64,000 bases of DNA, taken from Herbiconiux solani NBRC 106740 (lineage in GTDB: Bacteria > Actinomycetota > Actinomycetes > Actinomycetales > Microbacteriaceae). The stretch lies in the NCBI RefSeq assembly GCF_001571005.1, contig NZ_BCST01000005.1:186001-250000 (forward strand), written 5' to 3'. A program made the translations under genes and the position numbers. This document shows, piece by piece, positions 57,175 through 64,000 of this stretch (the stretch's first letter is position 1; every line of letters starts with the position of its first letter). The notes beneath the pieces were generated by a model that was not told where the DNA came from, ran no database searches, and was given only the letters and a program-made list of their open reading frames with translations.

Positions 57175-58028
57175 TCCATCGCACGCCCGGTCGCGGATGC
57201 GGGAAGGCCCGCACGCGACCCAGCCTGCACGCGTGCCGCGAGATACGCCATCGCGGCCTTCGCGGGCGATCCCGGCTCGCCCCAGAAGGTGACGAGGATG
57301 TGGGTGCTCCCCGGCACCTCGAGGTTCTGCCAGTGGAACTCGACCCAGCCGATCGGGTCGATGAAGTGGCGCGACACCCCCGTCTTCTGCAGCGCGGTGT
57401 CGTGGCGGGCCCAGATCGCGGGGAAATCGGGATCCTTCATCGACAGGGTGCCGACGATCTGCTGCAGCCTCGGGTCGTCCGGATCCCCGCGCAGCCTGAG
57501 CTCCGCCACGACGCGACGGGCAGTCGCCGCCCAGTCGAGCGCGTGCTTCCGCCCGGCCTCCGAGAAGATCTGGTACACGATGTTCGCACCCGGCTCCATG
57601 TAGCCGGGGCCGAGCGCCCGGGCGAGCGGGTTCGAGACGAGGATGTCCTGGTTGCGGTTCATCACGAAGGCCGGGGTGTGCGACCAGTGGCCGAGCAGGG
57701 CGAGCACCGAGTCGTCGACGGTCGACGTGTCCTCGAACGGGTTGACCAAGCCGCCCTGGGCGAGGCGGCGGAGGTAGTCGGTGGATTCCGCATCCAGCAG
57801 CAGGGCCCGCGCCAGCGCGCTCACGACCTGGTTCGACGGCTGGCGGTCGCGGCCCTGCTCGAGGCGGAGGTAGTACTGCGGGCTGATCTGCGCGAGCCGC
57901 GCGACCTCCTCGCGGCGCAGCCCGTCGACCCGCCGCGACGGCTCGCGCTCGATGCCCACGTCCTCGGGCTGCACGACAGCCCGGCGCGCTCGCAGGTACT
58001 CGCCCACCTCATTGCGCTGCTCGCTCAC
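57171..58028 (-). CDS. XRE-family transcription regulator with MmyB ligand-binding domain
   Basis: Transcription regulator of the MmyB type. Start GTG at 58028 (MSEQRNEVGEYLRARRAVVQ, 285 residues) removes a poorly supported N-terminal stretch. The HTH (RVDGLRREEVARLAQISPQY, YLRLEQGRDRQPSNQVVSALAR without break) is followed by the sensor domain: TPAFVMNRNQDILVSNPLARA, PGANIVYQIFSEAGR, DWAATARRVVAELRLRGD, FPAIWARHDTALQKTGVSRH and WVEFHWQNLEVPGSTHILVT. Such regulators often control a neighbouring reductase; none is next to this one. Confidence 0.9.
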   Translation of the reverse strand: MSEQRNEVGEYLRARRAVVQPEDVGIEREPSRRVDGLRREEVARLAQISPQYYLRLEQGRDRQPSNQVVSALARALLLDAESTDYLRRLAQGGLVNPFEDTSTVDDSVLALLGHWSHTPAFVMNRNQDILVSNPLARALGPGYMEPGANIVYQIFSEAGRKHALDWAATARRVVAELRLRGDPDDPRLQQIVGTLSMKDPDFPAIWARHDTALQKTGVSRHFIDPIGWVEFHWQNLEVPGSTHILVTFWGEPGSPAKAAMAYLAARVQAGSRAGLPASATGRAMD

Positions 58029-58391
58029 CGCGCACCGAACTCGCGGCGGGGTGGCGCGGGGTGGCTCACCGGGGGCGGCGGATGCGCGACGGTCACGGGA
58101 TGCGCGGATGGAGCGGACACGAGGGTGGTCGGTCCTTCCGAGTCGGGTTCGGAGGTGCGGTTCGCACCATGGTGCCACAGATCGCCGGTCGTTTGAAGAG
58201 CGGTGCAGTCATCCGATGTCTTTGGCCGCAAAGAAGCGCAGAACCGCCCGCGACCGGGTGAAGGCCCGGGTGAAACCGGGGGTGAAACCGGGCAAACGGC
58301 CCCTGATCGGGGGTCGGACCGATTTACGGTTGTCTCAGGCCGCCGAACTGATCCCCATCTCTGAGGCGGCCGACCCGGAAGCGAGAGCTTC

Positions 58392-58426
58392 GAGAGGCCC
58401 TGATCCCACCCAGGTCAGGGCCTCTC
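58392..58426. terminator. Orphan terminator-like hairpin
   Basis: GAGAGGCCCTGA (58392-58403) and TCAGGGCCTCTC (58415-58426) form a 12-bp perfect stem with an 11-base loop. No annotated gene ends next to it, so it may mark the end of an unannotated plus-strand transcript or a second terminator for GH31. Confidence 0.55.
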
Positions 58427-58545
58427 CTCGTTCTCTCCCGGAACCTGCGCCGGCCCAGCTCCTGCCGGCCAGAAGTCAGCGCCGGAAGTCAGCGCAGGCC
58501 CAGTCCCTGCCGGCCGGAACCCGATTCCGGCCGGAGGACGGCGAA

Positions 58546-58583
58546 CGGGGTGCGGTCCCGCCCGAAGGCGGGTCCGCACCCCG
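58546..58583 (-). terminator. Terminator after the GH31 gene
   Basis: A 17-bp stem with one mismatch (arms 58546-58562 and 58567-58583) and a CGAA loop lies 45 bp after the GH31 stop codon. Confidence 0.8.
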
Positions 58584-58628
58584 TCACGACCGGCCGGCGC
58601 GGAGCCGGCTGTCGTCAGGCGCTAGGCG

Positions 58629-61600
58629 CTAGGCCGCGCGGCGACGCCGCCAGAGCAGCAGGCCGCCGAGAGCCAGCAGCACCGCACCCACTCCCGCGAT
58701 CAGCGCAGCCGCCGAACCGGTGGATGCGAGGTCACCGCCCTGCGACGAGGTCGAGCCCGATCCGCCGGCCGAGTCCGAACCCGACCCGGGGGTCGGGGAC
58801 GGGGCCGCGTCGGTCGGGGACGGCGTCGGGGTCGGCGTCGTCTCCGGCGGCGTGACGCCCGCATCCGCGGAGCTGAAGCTCACCGTCGTGGGCGTGCTCA
58901 CCGACCGCGAGGCGACCGGAACACTGAGCGTCCGCGACGCGGCGTCGTAGCTCCACGAACCGGCAGCCACGGCCGTACCGTCGACGGTGACCGTGCGCGG
59001 CTCGTCGACGTCGCGGAACGTGGTCGTCCATGCCCGGTCGGTGACCTGACCGTCGAACGAGCCGTCGGCCGGAGCCACGGTCAGCGTGCCGCCCGCCTCC
59101 TGCTCGGTGTAGCCGATCGCCGTGGTCGCCGACTGGAGCGCTGCGCCCGCGGCACCGTTGTCCTCGTAGAGGTCGAAGGTGCCGTCGGCGCCGCCCGTCA
59201 CCGTCAGGGTGACGTCGGTGAGCGGGTTCTGGCTGTCGTTGGTGACGTTGTTCGTGCGCGTCGGCACGATGCCGCCCGACTTGACGAACACGGGCATCCG
59301 GTTGAGGTCGGTCGTGACGTCGGCCGTCGTACCGCCCGGGTGGGTCTCACCGGTGAAGTAGTCCGTCCAGTCGCTGCCCGACGGGAACCACACGGTGGTC
59401 GTCGCGGTCTCGCCCGGCGAGGTCACCGGCGCGACGAGCACGTCGGAGCCGTAGAGGTACTCCCGGCCGGCCATCGCGTACGCCTCCTGATCGCCCGGGT
59501 AGGCGAGGTAGAGCGGCCGCACGATGGGCGCACCCGTCGCCGTGGCCTCGGCCGCGAGCGAGTAGGTGAGCGGAACCAGGTTCTCGCGCAGGTTGAGGAA
59601 CGACGTCGCCGAGGCATCCGTCACCGCGTCGTACTGCCAGGGCAGCCGGTCGCTGTGGTTGCTGTGCAGCCGGTCGATCGGCTGGAACGCACCGAACTGC
59701 ACCCACCGGGCGTAGAGGTCGCCGGGCAGCTGGGTGCTGCCGGGCTCCATGCCGGGCTTCTGGTCGCCGCCGAAGTGGCCGCCGATGTCGTGGCTGATCG
59801 CCGCGAGACCGGTCGCCGCCGACTCACCGGGGGTGTAGCCCACCTGGCCCTGCAGCATCTGCCACGTGGATCGGGTGTCACCGGTGAAGTGCAGCGTGGT
59901 GCGCTTGTCTGCCCAGGGGCCGGTCGGAACCGCCTGCGGGTTGCCGTAGCCGCCCGCCGTCAGCGAGCCGTAGGCCCGCGAGAACGCGAAGCCGCGGCCG
60001 TTCAGCGCATCCGCCGTGTAGTCGGCGTACTGGTTGTTGATGAACGCGTCGGGGGTGACGCCGTTCGCCGAGTACTTCGACTGCTCGTTGCAGCACCAGT
60101 CGAGCCAGTAGATGTCCGTGCCGTCGGCCTGGAACTCGCCGTGCAGGTCGAAGTAGGCCTTCAGCTGCGCCGGGTCGGACCAGTCGAACAGGAACTTGTC
60201 CGTGTCGGTGCTGGGCGTCAGCGCGTTGTTCGAGGTCGCCTGGGCGGCCGCGAACTTCGGGTCGGTCGACTGGATGGTCGGGTGGATGTTCAGCGTGTTG
60301 TGGATGCCCTCGGACTCCAGCTCGGCGAGCAGGCCCGACATGTCGGGGAACCGCGAGGTGTCGACCTCCCAGCCGTTCCACTTGTCCGGCGACTTGAAGT
60401 CGGTGTCGATGGCCATCACGTCGACGGGAACGCCCTCTGAGCGGAACTTGGGGACGATCTGGTCGGTGAACTCGGACGAGGTGCGGTCGTAGTACTCGGA
60501 GTACCAGACGCCGTACGCCCACTGCGGCAGCAGCATCGTGGGACCGGTGAGCTGCGCGAGATCCTTCAACCCCGTGTCGTAGTCGTCGCCGTAGCCGAAG
60601 ACGTAGCCGTCGTGATACGGCAGGCCGCCGTGGTCGCCGCGCGGGGTGACGGCCTGGGTGGCCGGGTCGTAGAGGCTGGATGCGGTGTCGTCGACGAGCG
60701 ACCAGCCGTCCTGGTAGAGCAGGCCCGGGTTGGTGATCGGCGAGCCGTTCACCTGGTCGAGGTCACGACGGTAGCCGCCGAGGGCGGCGTGCGGAGCGAG
60801 CAGCGGGGCGTCGCTCGAGGCGAGCGCGACCGTGTCGATGTTCAGCTGGCAGCTGTCGGTGTCGGGGCAGGCGACGGTCACGTCGTTCTCCCCCGCGGTG
60901 AGGTTCACTGGCACCGAGACGGTGCGCCAGTAGTCCCAGCCGCTCGTGACCGGGAGCGTCGCCGCGACGGCGTCGCCGGCGGCCTGCACCGAGATGCCGC
61001 GATCCATGGCGCCGCCGTTGGCGTAGCGCACCTGCAGCGCGTACTGACCGTCGGCCGGCACGTCGGTGACGTGCGTGGTGACGGAGGCACCCTGGCCGAG
61101 GCCCGCGAGGAAGGCCTCGCCCGAGGCGCCGTTGTGGTCGCCTGCGGCGGTGGCGCCACCCGCGAGGGCACCGGTCTCGGCCTCGCAGAGCGTGCCGAAG
61201 GCGCAGTCGGCGACGACGGCCTCCGTCGACGGAGCAGGGTAGGCAGTGCCGGCGGTGACGAGCGCGAGGCTGTCGAGGTTGATCTGGCCCGAGTCGGCGG
61301 CGGTGCGCTGGATGACGACGCGGTGCTGACCCGGGGTCAGGGCGAGCGCGGTCGAGGTGAGCGCCCAGGTGTCCCAGTTCGCGGTGGGGGCAAGCTGGAT
61401 GGTCTGCGCGGACCCGCCGTCGACGGTCACCGTGAGGGTGCGGGTCGTGACCTGACCGTCGCCGCCCTGGCTGTTCGCGTAGCGGAGCGCGAGGTCGTAG
61501 GCGCCTGATGCGGCCACGGTCGTGTCGAAGGAGACCGAGTTGCCGGTGGCTTCGAAGCCCGCGGCGAAACCGGGGCCGGTGGCACCGGAGTGGTTGGTGG

Positions 61601-62093
61601 CGAGCGCGAGGCCGTTCAGCGTGAGATCTTCGGCCTCGCAGAGCACGCCGGTGTCGCAGGCGGCGACCGCGACCGACTGCCAGGGCGAGCCGGTCACGAC
61701 CTGGCCCGAGTCGGCGGTGAGGCTCACCGAGATGTTCTGCGGCGTGAAGTCGCCCGAACCCTCGCGGTAGCGGATGCTCATCTGGCCGGTGTCGATGGTG
61801 AGCCAGCCGTCGGCGACGCTCGTGTCGTAGTCGACCGGGGCGAAGTCGCCGCGCCCGACGACGTTGAAGGTCGAGTCGTCGGTGAACACGCCGTCGTCGG
61901 CGTACTCGGTGCGGATGAGGGTGGGCGAGAGCACCTGGAACCGGGCGTCGCCCGAGGTGACGGTCTGCGAGGCCAGGTCGCCGGGCGGCGCGGCCATCGC
62001 GGGAAGCGCTGTGATCCCGGCGGTGCCGAGCACGGCCCCCGGAATCAGCAGTGCGGCTACCAGTCGGCGTCGAGGCCGTCTGGAATCTGCCAT
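58629..62093 (-). CDS. Secreted, sortase-anchored GH31 glycosidase with tandem CBM35-like domains
   Basis: Extracellular alpha-glycosidase or alpha-glucosyltransferase on the cell wall. From ATG at 62093 (1154 residues, GGAGA upstream) it has a signal peptide (ADSRRPRRRLVAALLIPGAV, cleavage near AMAA), then the N-terminal GH31 beta-sandwich. This is split by two CBM35-like modules, each beginning CEAE and ending in NLDSLALV- or NIDTVALAS-like strands. The catalytic barrel follows, with nucleophile Asp in YWLDWCCNEQ (near 60090) and acid/base Asp in HFTGDTRSTW. A Pro/Thr/Ser linker and the sortase signal LASTG, a hydrophobic helix and RRRRAA end it. CBM35-bearing GH31 enzymes act on alpha-glucans or isomalto-oligosaccharides; the exact substrate is unknown. 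Confidence 0.9.
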   Translation of the reverse strand: MADSRRPRRRLVAALLIPGAVLGTAGITALPAMAAPPGDLASQTVTSGDARFQVLSPTLIRTEYADDGVFTDDSTFNVVGRGDFAPVDYDTSVADGWLTIDTGQMSIRYREGSGDFTPQNISVSLTADSGQVVTGSPWQSVAVAACDTGVLCEAEDLTLNGLALATNHSGATGPGFAAGFEATGNSVSFDTTVAASGAYDLALRYANSQGGDGQVTTRTLTVTVDGGSAQTIQLAPTANWDTWALTSTALALTPGQHRVVIQRTAADSGQINLDSLALVTAGTAYPAPSTEAVVADCAFGTLCEAETGALAGGATAAGDHNGASGEAFLAGLGQGASVTTHVTDVPADGQYALQVRYANGGAMDRGISVQAAGDAVAATLPVTSGWDYWRTVSVPVNLTAGENDVTVACPDTDSCQLNIDTVALASSDAPLLAPHAALGGYRRDLDQVNGSPITNPGLLYQDGWSLVDDTASSLYDPATQAVTPRGDHGGLPYHDGYVFGYGDDYDTGLKDLAQLTGPTMLLPQWAYGVWYSEYYDRTSSEFTDQIVPKFRSEGVPVDVMAIDTDFKSPDKWNGWEVDTSRFPDMSGLLAELESEGIHNTLNIHPTIQSTDPKFAAAQATSNNALTPSTDTDKFLFDWSDPAQLKAYFDLHGEFQADGTDIYWLDWCCNEQSKYSANGVTPDAFINNQYADYTADALNGRGFAFSRAYGSLTAGGYGNPQAVPTGPWADKRTTLHFTGDTRSTWQMLQGQVGYTPGESAATGLAAISHDIGGHFGGDQKPGMEPGSTQLPGDLYARWVQFGAFQPIDRLHSNHSDRLPWQYDAVTDASATSFLNLRENLVPLTYSLAAEATATGAPIVRPLYLAYPGDQEAYAMAGREYLYGSDVLVAPVTSPGETATTTVWFPSGSDWTDYFTGETHPGGTTADVTTDLNRMPVFVKSGGIVPTRTNNVTNDSQNPLTDVTLTVTGGADGTFDLYEDNGAAGAALQSATTAIGYTEQEAGGTLTVAPADGSFDGQVTDRAWTTTFRDVDEPRTVTVDGTAVAAGSWSYDAASRTLSVPVASRSVSTPTTVSFSSADAGVTPPETTPTPTPSPTDAAPSPTPGSGSDSAGGSGSTSSQGGDLASTGSAAALIAGVGAVLLALGGLLLWRRRRAA

Positions 62094-62124
62094 GAGCAAT
62101 CTCCTTCGTTTGCATTCGGGCGCG

Positions 62125-62139
62125 TCGTAGCGCTCGCAA
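62125..62139 (-). promoter_or_regulatory. LacI-family-type operator at the GH31 promoter
   Basis: On the minus strand TTGCGAGCGCTACGA fits the LacI-family pattern TGnnAGCGCTnnCA with one mismatch. It lies 10 bp downstream of a perfect -35 box TTGACA (62150-62155) and covers the -10 region, so a sugar-responsive repressor could block the gene. No LacI gene is in the window. Confidence 0.45.
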
Positions 62140-62149
62140 TCGTGAGTCT

Positions 62150-62155
62150 TGTCAA
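62150..62155 (-). promoter_or_regulatory. -35 box of the GH31 promoter
   Basis: Perfect TTGACA on the minus strand 57 bp upstream of the ATG. The expected -10 (CGCTAC at 62127-62132, 17-bp spacing) is poor, as for regulated promoters. Confidence 0.5.
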
Positions 62156-62258
62156 CAGCGGTCGACATTGCAAATCGACACCTGATTGGGGGTGGGTCGG
62201 GTGCGTTTATCGCGTCAAGGGGTCCCGGGAACGGCTCGTCGGGGGCATGATCAGCGAG

Positions 62259-63482
62259 TCAGCTGAAGGCGGGCTCCCCGGTGAGGGCGCGACCGAGGAT
62301 GAGGGTGTGGATCTCGTCGGTGCCCTCGTAGGTGCGGACGGCCTCGAGGTTGGCGGCGTGGCGCATGACCGGGAACTCGCTCGTCACGCCGTCACCACCA
62401 AGGATCGAGCGCGCGGCCGAGGCGATGGCGATCGCCTCGCGCACGTTGTTGAGCTTGCCGACGCTGATCTGCGCGGGGTCGAGGGCACCGCGATCCTTCA
62501 GCCGCCCGAGGTGCAGGGCGAGCAGGCAGCCCTTCTCGTACTCCAGCAGCATGTCGGCGAGCTTGTCCTGGATGAGCTGGAACCGCCCGATCGGCCCGCC
62601 GAACACCGAGCGGGTGCGGGCGCGCTCGAGCGCGGCTCCGAAGCAACTGCGAGCCGCCCCCATCACACCCCAGACGATGCCGTACCGCGCCTCGTTCAGG
62701 CACGAGAACGGCCCGCGGAGGCCGATCGCGCCGGGCAGCCGCGACGACTCGGGCACCCGCACCCCGTCGAGCACGATGTCGCACTGGATCGAAGCCCGCA
62801 TCGCGAGCTTGCCGTCGATCGGCGTGGCCGTGAAGCCCGCGGTGTCGGTCGGCACGAGGAACCCGCGGACGCCCTCCTCGGTCTGCGCCCAGACCACCGC
62901 GACCCCGGCGATGCTGGCCAGACCGATCCACCGCTTGCTGCCGGAGATCACCCAGTCGTCGCCGTCGCGCACCGCCCGGGTGTCCATCGCCGCCGGGTCG
63001 CTGCCGCCGGTGGGCTCGGTGAGGGCGAAGCATCCGACGACCTCGCCGGTCGCCATCCGGGGCAGCCACTGGGTCTTCTGCTCCTCCGAGCCGAACTTCG
63101 CGATCGCGCTCATCGCGAGCGAGCCCTGCACCGAGACGAAGGTGCGCCAGCCGCTGTCGGCCGCCTCGAGTTCGAGACACGCCAGCCCGTAGCTGACCGC
63201 GCTCGCGCCCGCGCATCCGTAGCCCGAGATGTGCATGCCGAGGAACCCGGCCGCCCCGAGCTCGCGGATGAACTCGGTGCGGAAGTGCTTGTTCTCGAAG
63301 TCGTCCTCGATGGTGGGCAGGATGCGCTGCTGCGCGAAACGGCGGGCGCGCAGCTGCCAGTCGCGCTCCTCGGGCGAGAGCAGGGCGTCGAAGTCGAACA
63401 CGGCCTCGAGGGCGTCGGCGCCTACGTAGCGGGCGTCGGATGCGGGGGCGTCGGATGCGGGGGCGGTCGGGTTCTCGGTCAT
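62259..63482 (-). CDS. Acyl-CoA dehydrogenase, probably glutaryl-CoA dehydrogenase
   Basis: FAD enzyme that oxidises acyl-CoA. The 407-residue protein has the substrate-channel segment ELGAAGFLGMHISGYGCAGA, the FAD motif CFALTEPTGGSDPAAMDT, KRWIGLASIAGVAVVWAQTE and the catalytic Glu in RTYEGTDEIHTLILGRALTG. The GYGC motif and ending resemble glutaryl-CoA dehydrogenase, which both oxidises and decarboxylates; the upstream CoA-transferase supports a glutarate/lysine breakdown role. The N-terminal ~20 residues are an Ala/Ser/Asp repeat. Confidence 0.88.
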   Translation of the reverse strand: MTENPTAPASDAPASDARYVGADALEAVFDFDALLSPEERDWQLRARRFAQQRILPTIEDDFENKHFRTEFIRELGAAGFLGMHISGYGCAGASAVSYGLACLELEAADSGWRTFVSVQGSLAMSAIAKFGSEEQKTQWLPRMATGEVVGCFALTEPTGGSDPAAMDTRAVRDGDDWVISGSKRWIGLASIAGVAVVWAQTEEGVRGFLVPTDTAGFTATPIDGKLAMRASIQCDIVLDGVRVPESSRLPGAIGLRGPFSCLNEARYGIVWGVMGAARSCFGAALERARTRSVFGGPIGRFQLIQDKLADMLLEYEKGCLLALHLGRLKDRGALDPAQISVGKLNNVREAIAIASAARSILGGDGVTSEFPVMRHAANLEAVRTYEGTDEIHTLILGRALTGEPAFS

Positions 63483-63534
63483 CGTGTTCTTCCTGTCGGA
63501 GGTCGGGGTGAAGTGGCGGCGCGCAACAGGGCGC

Positions 63535-64000
63535 TCACAGCGGGCTCGACCCGAGCCCCGGCGGCCCGGAGCGATAGGTGGCCGGCGTCGCGCTCAGGCG
63601 GATGGGGTTGGCCGACTGCGCCGAGCCGTCGACCTCCACCACCGGCGCGAGCCCGAGGCGCTCGGCGAACGCGAAGGCCTGCGCGAGGTCGTTGATGGGT
63701 CCGGCGGGTACGTCGTGCGCCACCATCCGCTCGAACCAGTCGGTGGCGGATGCGGTGGCGAGCCGCGCGGTGATGATCGTGTTCAGCTCGTCCCGGTGGG
63801 CCACCCGGGCGGTGTTCGTGGCGAACCGGGGGTCGCCGGCGGCCGAGGGTTCGCCGATCGCCTCGGCGAAGGCGCGGAACTGCCGATCGGTGCCGACCGC
63901 CACCACGAGCGGTCGATCGGCGGTGGCGAACACCTCGTAGGGGGCGATGCTCGGGTGGGCGTTGCCGATGATCCCCGGCACCACGCCCGCGCCGAGGTAC
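63535..64000 (-). CDS. CaiB/BaiF-type CoA-transferase, 3' part (start beyond the window)
   Basis: C-terminal ~154 residues of a family III CoA-transferase, which moves CoA between organic acids. The frame stays open to the right edge (YLGAGVVPGIIGNAHPSIAPY), so the first ~250 residues with the catalytic Asp are missing. Family features visible: GNAHPSIAPYEVFATADRP, AVGTDRQFRAFAEAIGEP, DPRFATNTARVAHRDEL, and the end of the fold (HDVPAGPINDLAQAFAF). It lies 52 bp upstream of the acyl-CoA dehydrogenase gene in the same direction. A glutarate CoA-transferase role is likely from this pairing. Confidence 0.85.
   Translation of the reverse strand, partial: YLGAGVVPGIIGNAHPSIAPYEVFATADRPLVVAVGTDRQFRAFAEAIGEPSAAGDPRFATNTARVAHRDELNTIITARLATASATDWFERMVAHDVPAGPINDLAQAFAFAERLGLAPVVEVDGSAQSANPIRLSATPATYRSGPPGLGSSPL

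Larger units (their letters stand above)
58029..58628. other. 600-bp gene-poor region with two strong hairpins
   Basis: Between the MmyB-type regulator start and the GH31 stop. It holds a reading frame from 58215 on + (MSLAAKKRRTARDRVKARVK) that runs through both hairpins and lacks support; direct repeats (GTGAAACCGGG-like at 58260-58300; GAAGTCAGCGC twice near 58475-58500); and the two hairpins listed separately. The promoter of the MmyB-type regulator should lie in its left part. I see no convincing gene. Confidence 0.6.

Noticed and set aside
58215-58632. Plus-strand frame starting MSLAAKKRRTARDRVKARVK
   Set aside because: It runs through two strong hairpins and into the GH31 3' end, is Arg/Pro/Ala-rich, and has no ribosome binding site. 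A short basic peptide here is not excluded but is not supported.

Overview
The window is high-GC DNA from an actinobacterium, most likely a member of Microbacteriaceae. The basis is very high GC with dense antisense shadow ORFs, frequent GTG/TTG starts, several genes that look leaderless (TANNNT box 6-7 nt before the start codon), an actinobacterial RpoB/RpoC pair, an actinobacterial-type SOS box and a sortase-type LAxTG surface anchor. I made this placement by eye; no database search was run.

Layout. 1-1.07 kb: the 3' end of a PRD/EIIB/EIIA-type PTS-linked transcription regulator on +, whose start lies left of the window. 1.1-13.7 kb (-): one long ribosomal-protein block read right to left, rpsJ-rplC-rplD-rplW-rplB-rpsS-rplV-rpsC-rplP-rpmC-rpsQ (S10 operon) running into rplN-rplX-rplE-rpsH-rplF-rplR-rpsE-rpmD-rplO-secY-adk-map (spc operon). 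It has no rpsN between rplE and rpsH and no infA-rpmJ-rpsM block after map. 14-15.8 kb: a fructosamine-kinase-like gene and a type IB topoisomerase. 15.9-20.2 kb: the str operon (rpsL-rpsG-fusA-tuf) with a strong promoter and a clear terminator. 20.5-23 kb: a Pro/Ala-rich membrane protein and a flavin monooxygenase-like gene. 23-30.4 kb: rpoB-rpoC, both with TTG starts. Nearly the whole left half therefore makes the translation, transcription and secretion machinery from one strand.

The right half (30.6-64 kb) is a mixed region of small operons: a spermidine-synthase-like protein with a PQQ-dependent sugar dehydrogenase-like lipoprotein; a small TPR-like protein that may use a CTG start, followed by a SprT-like metalloprotease; two adjacent secreted beta-propeller (Vgb-like) paralogues; DUF427, SRPBCC and DUF1684 genes; a DEAD-box RNA helicase behind a structured leader; the giant helicase Lhr next to a Nei-type DNA glycosylase; a carboxylesterase, YbaK and a HAD phosphatase; thyA-folA; a small SOS-controlled gene; msrB-msrA; an XRE-regulator/nucleotidyltransferase pair that looks like a toxin-antitoxin cassette; two MmyB-type sensor proteins tail to tail; a large cell-wall-anchored GH31 glycosidase; and an acyl-CoA (probably glutaryl-CoA) dehydrogenase with the 3' end of a CoA-transferase cut by the right edge.

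The most interesting items are the XRE/nucleotidyltransferase cassette with palindromic operators (55.2-56.4 kb), the SOS-box-controlled small protein (52.5-52.9 kb), a 60-bp near-perfect palindrome (40.03-40.09 kb), the structured leader of the DEAD-box helicase, and a stand-alone MmyB ligand-binding domain. I saw no tRNA, rRNA, CRISPR array, insertion sequence or phage gene.
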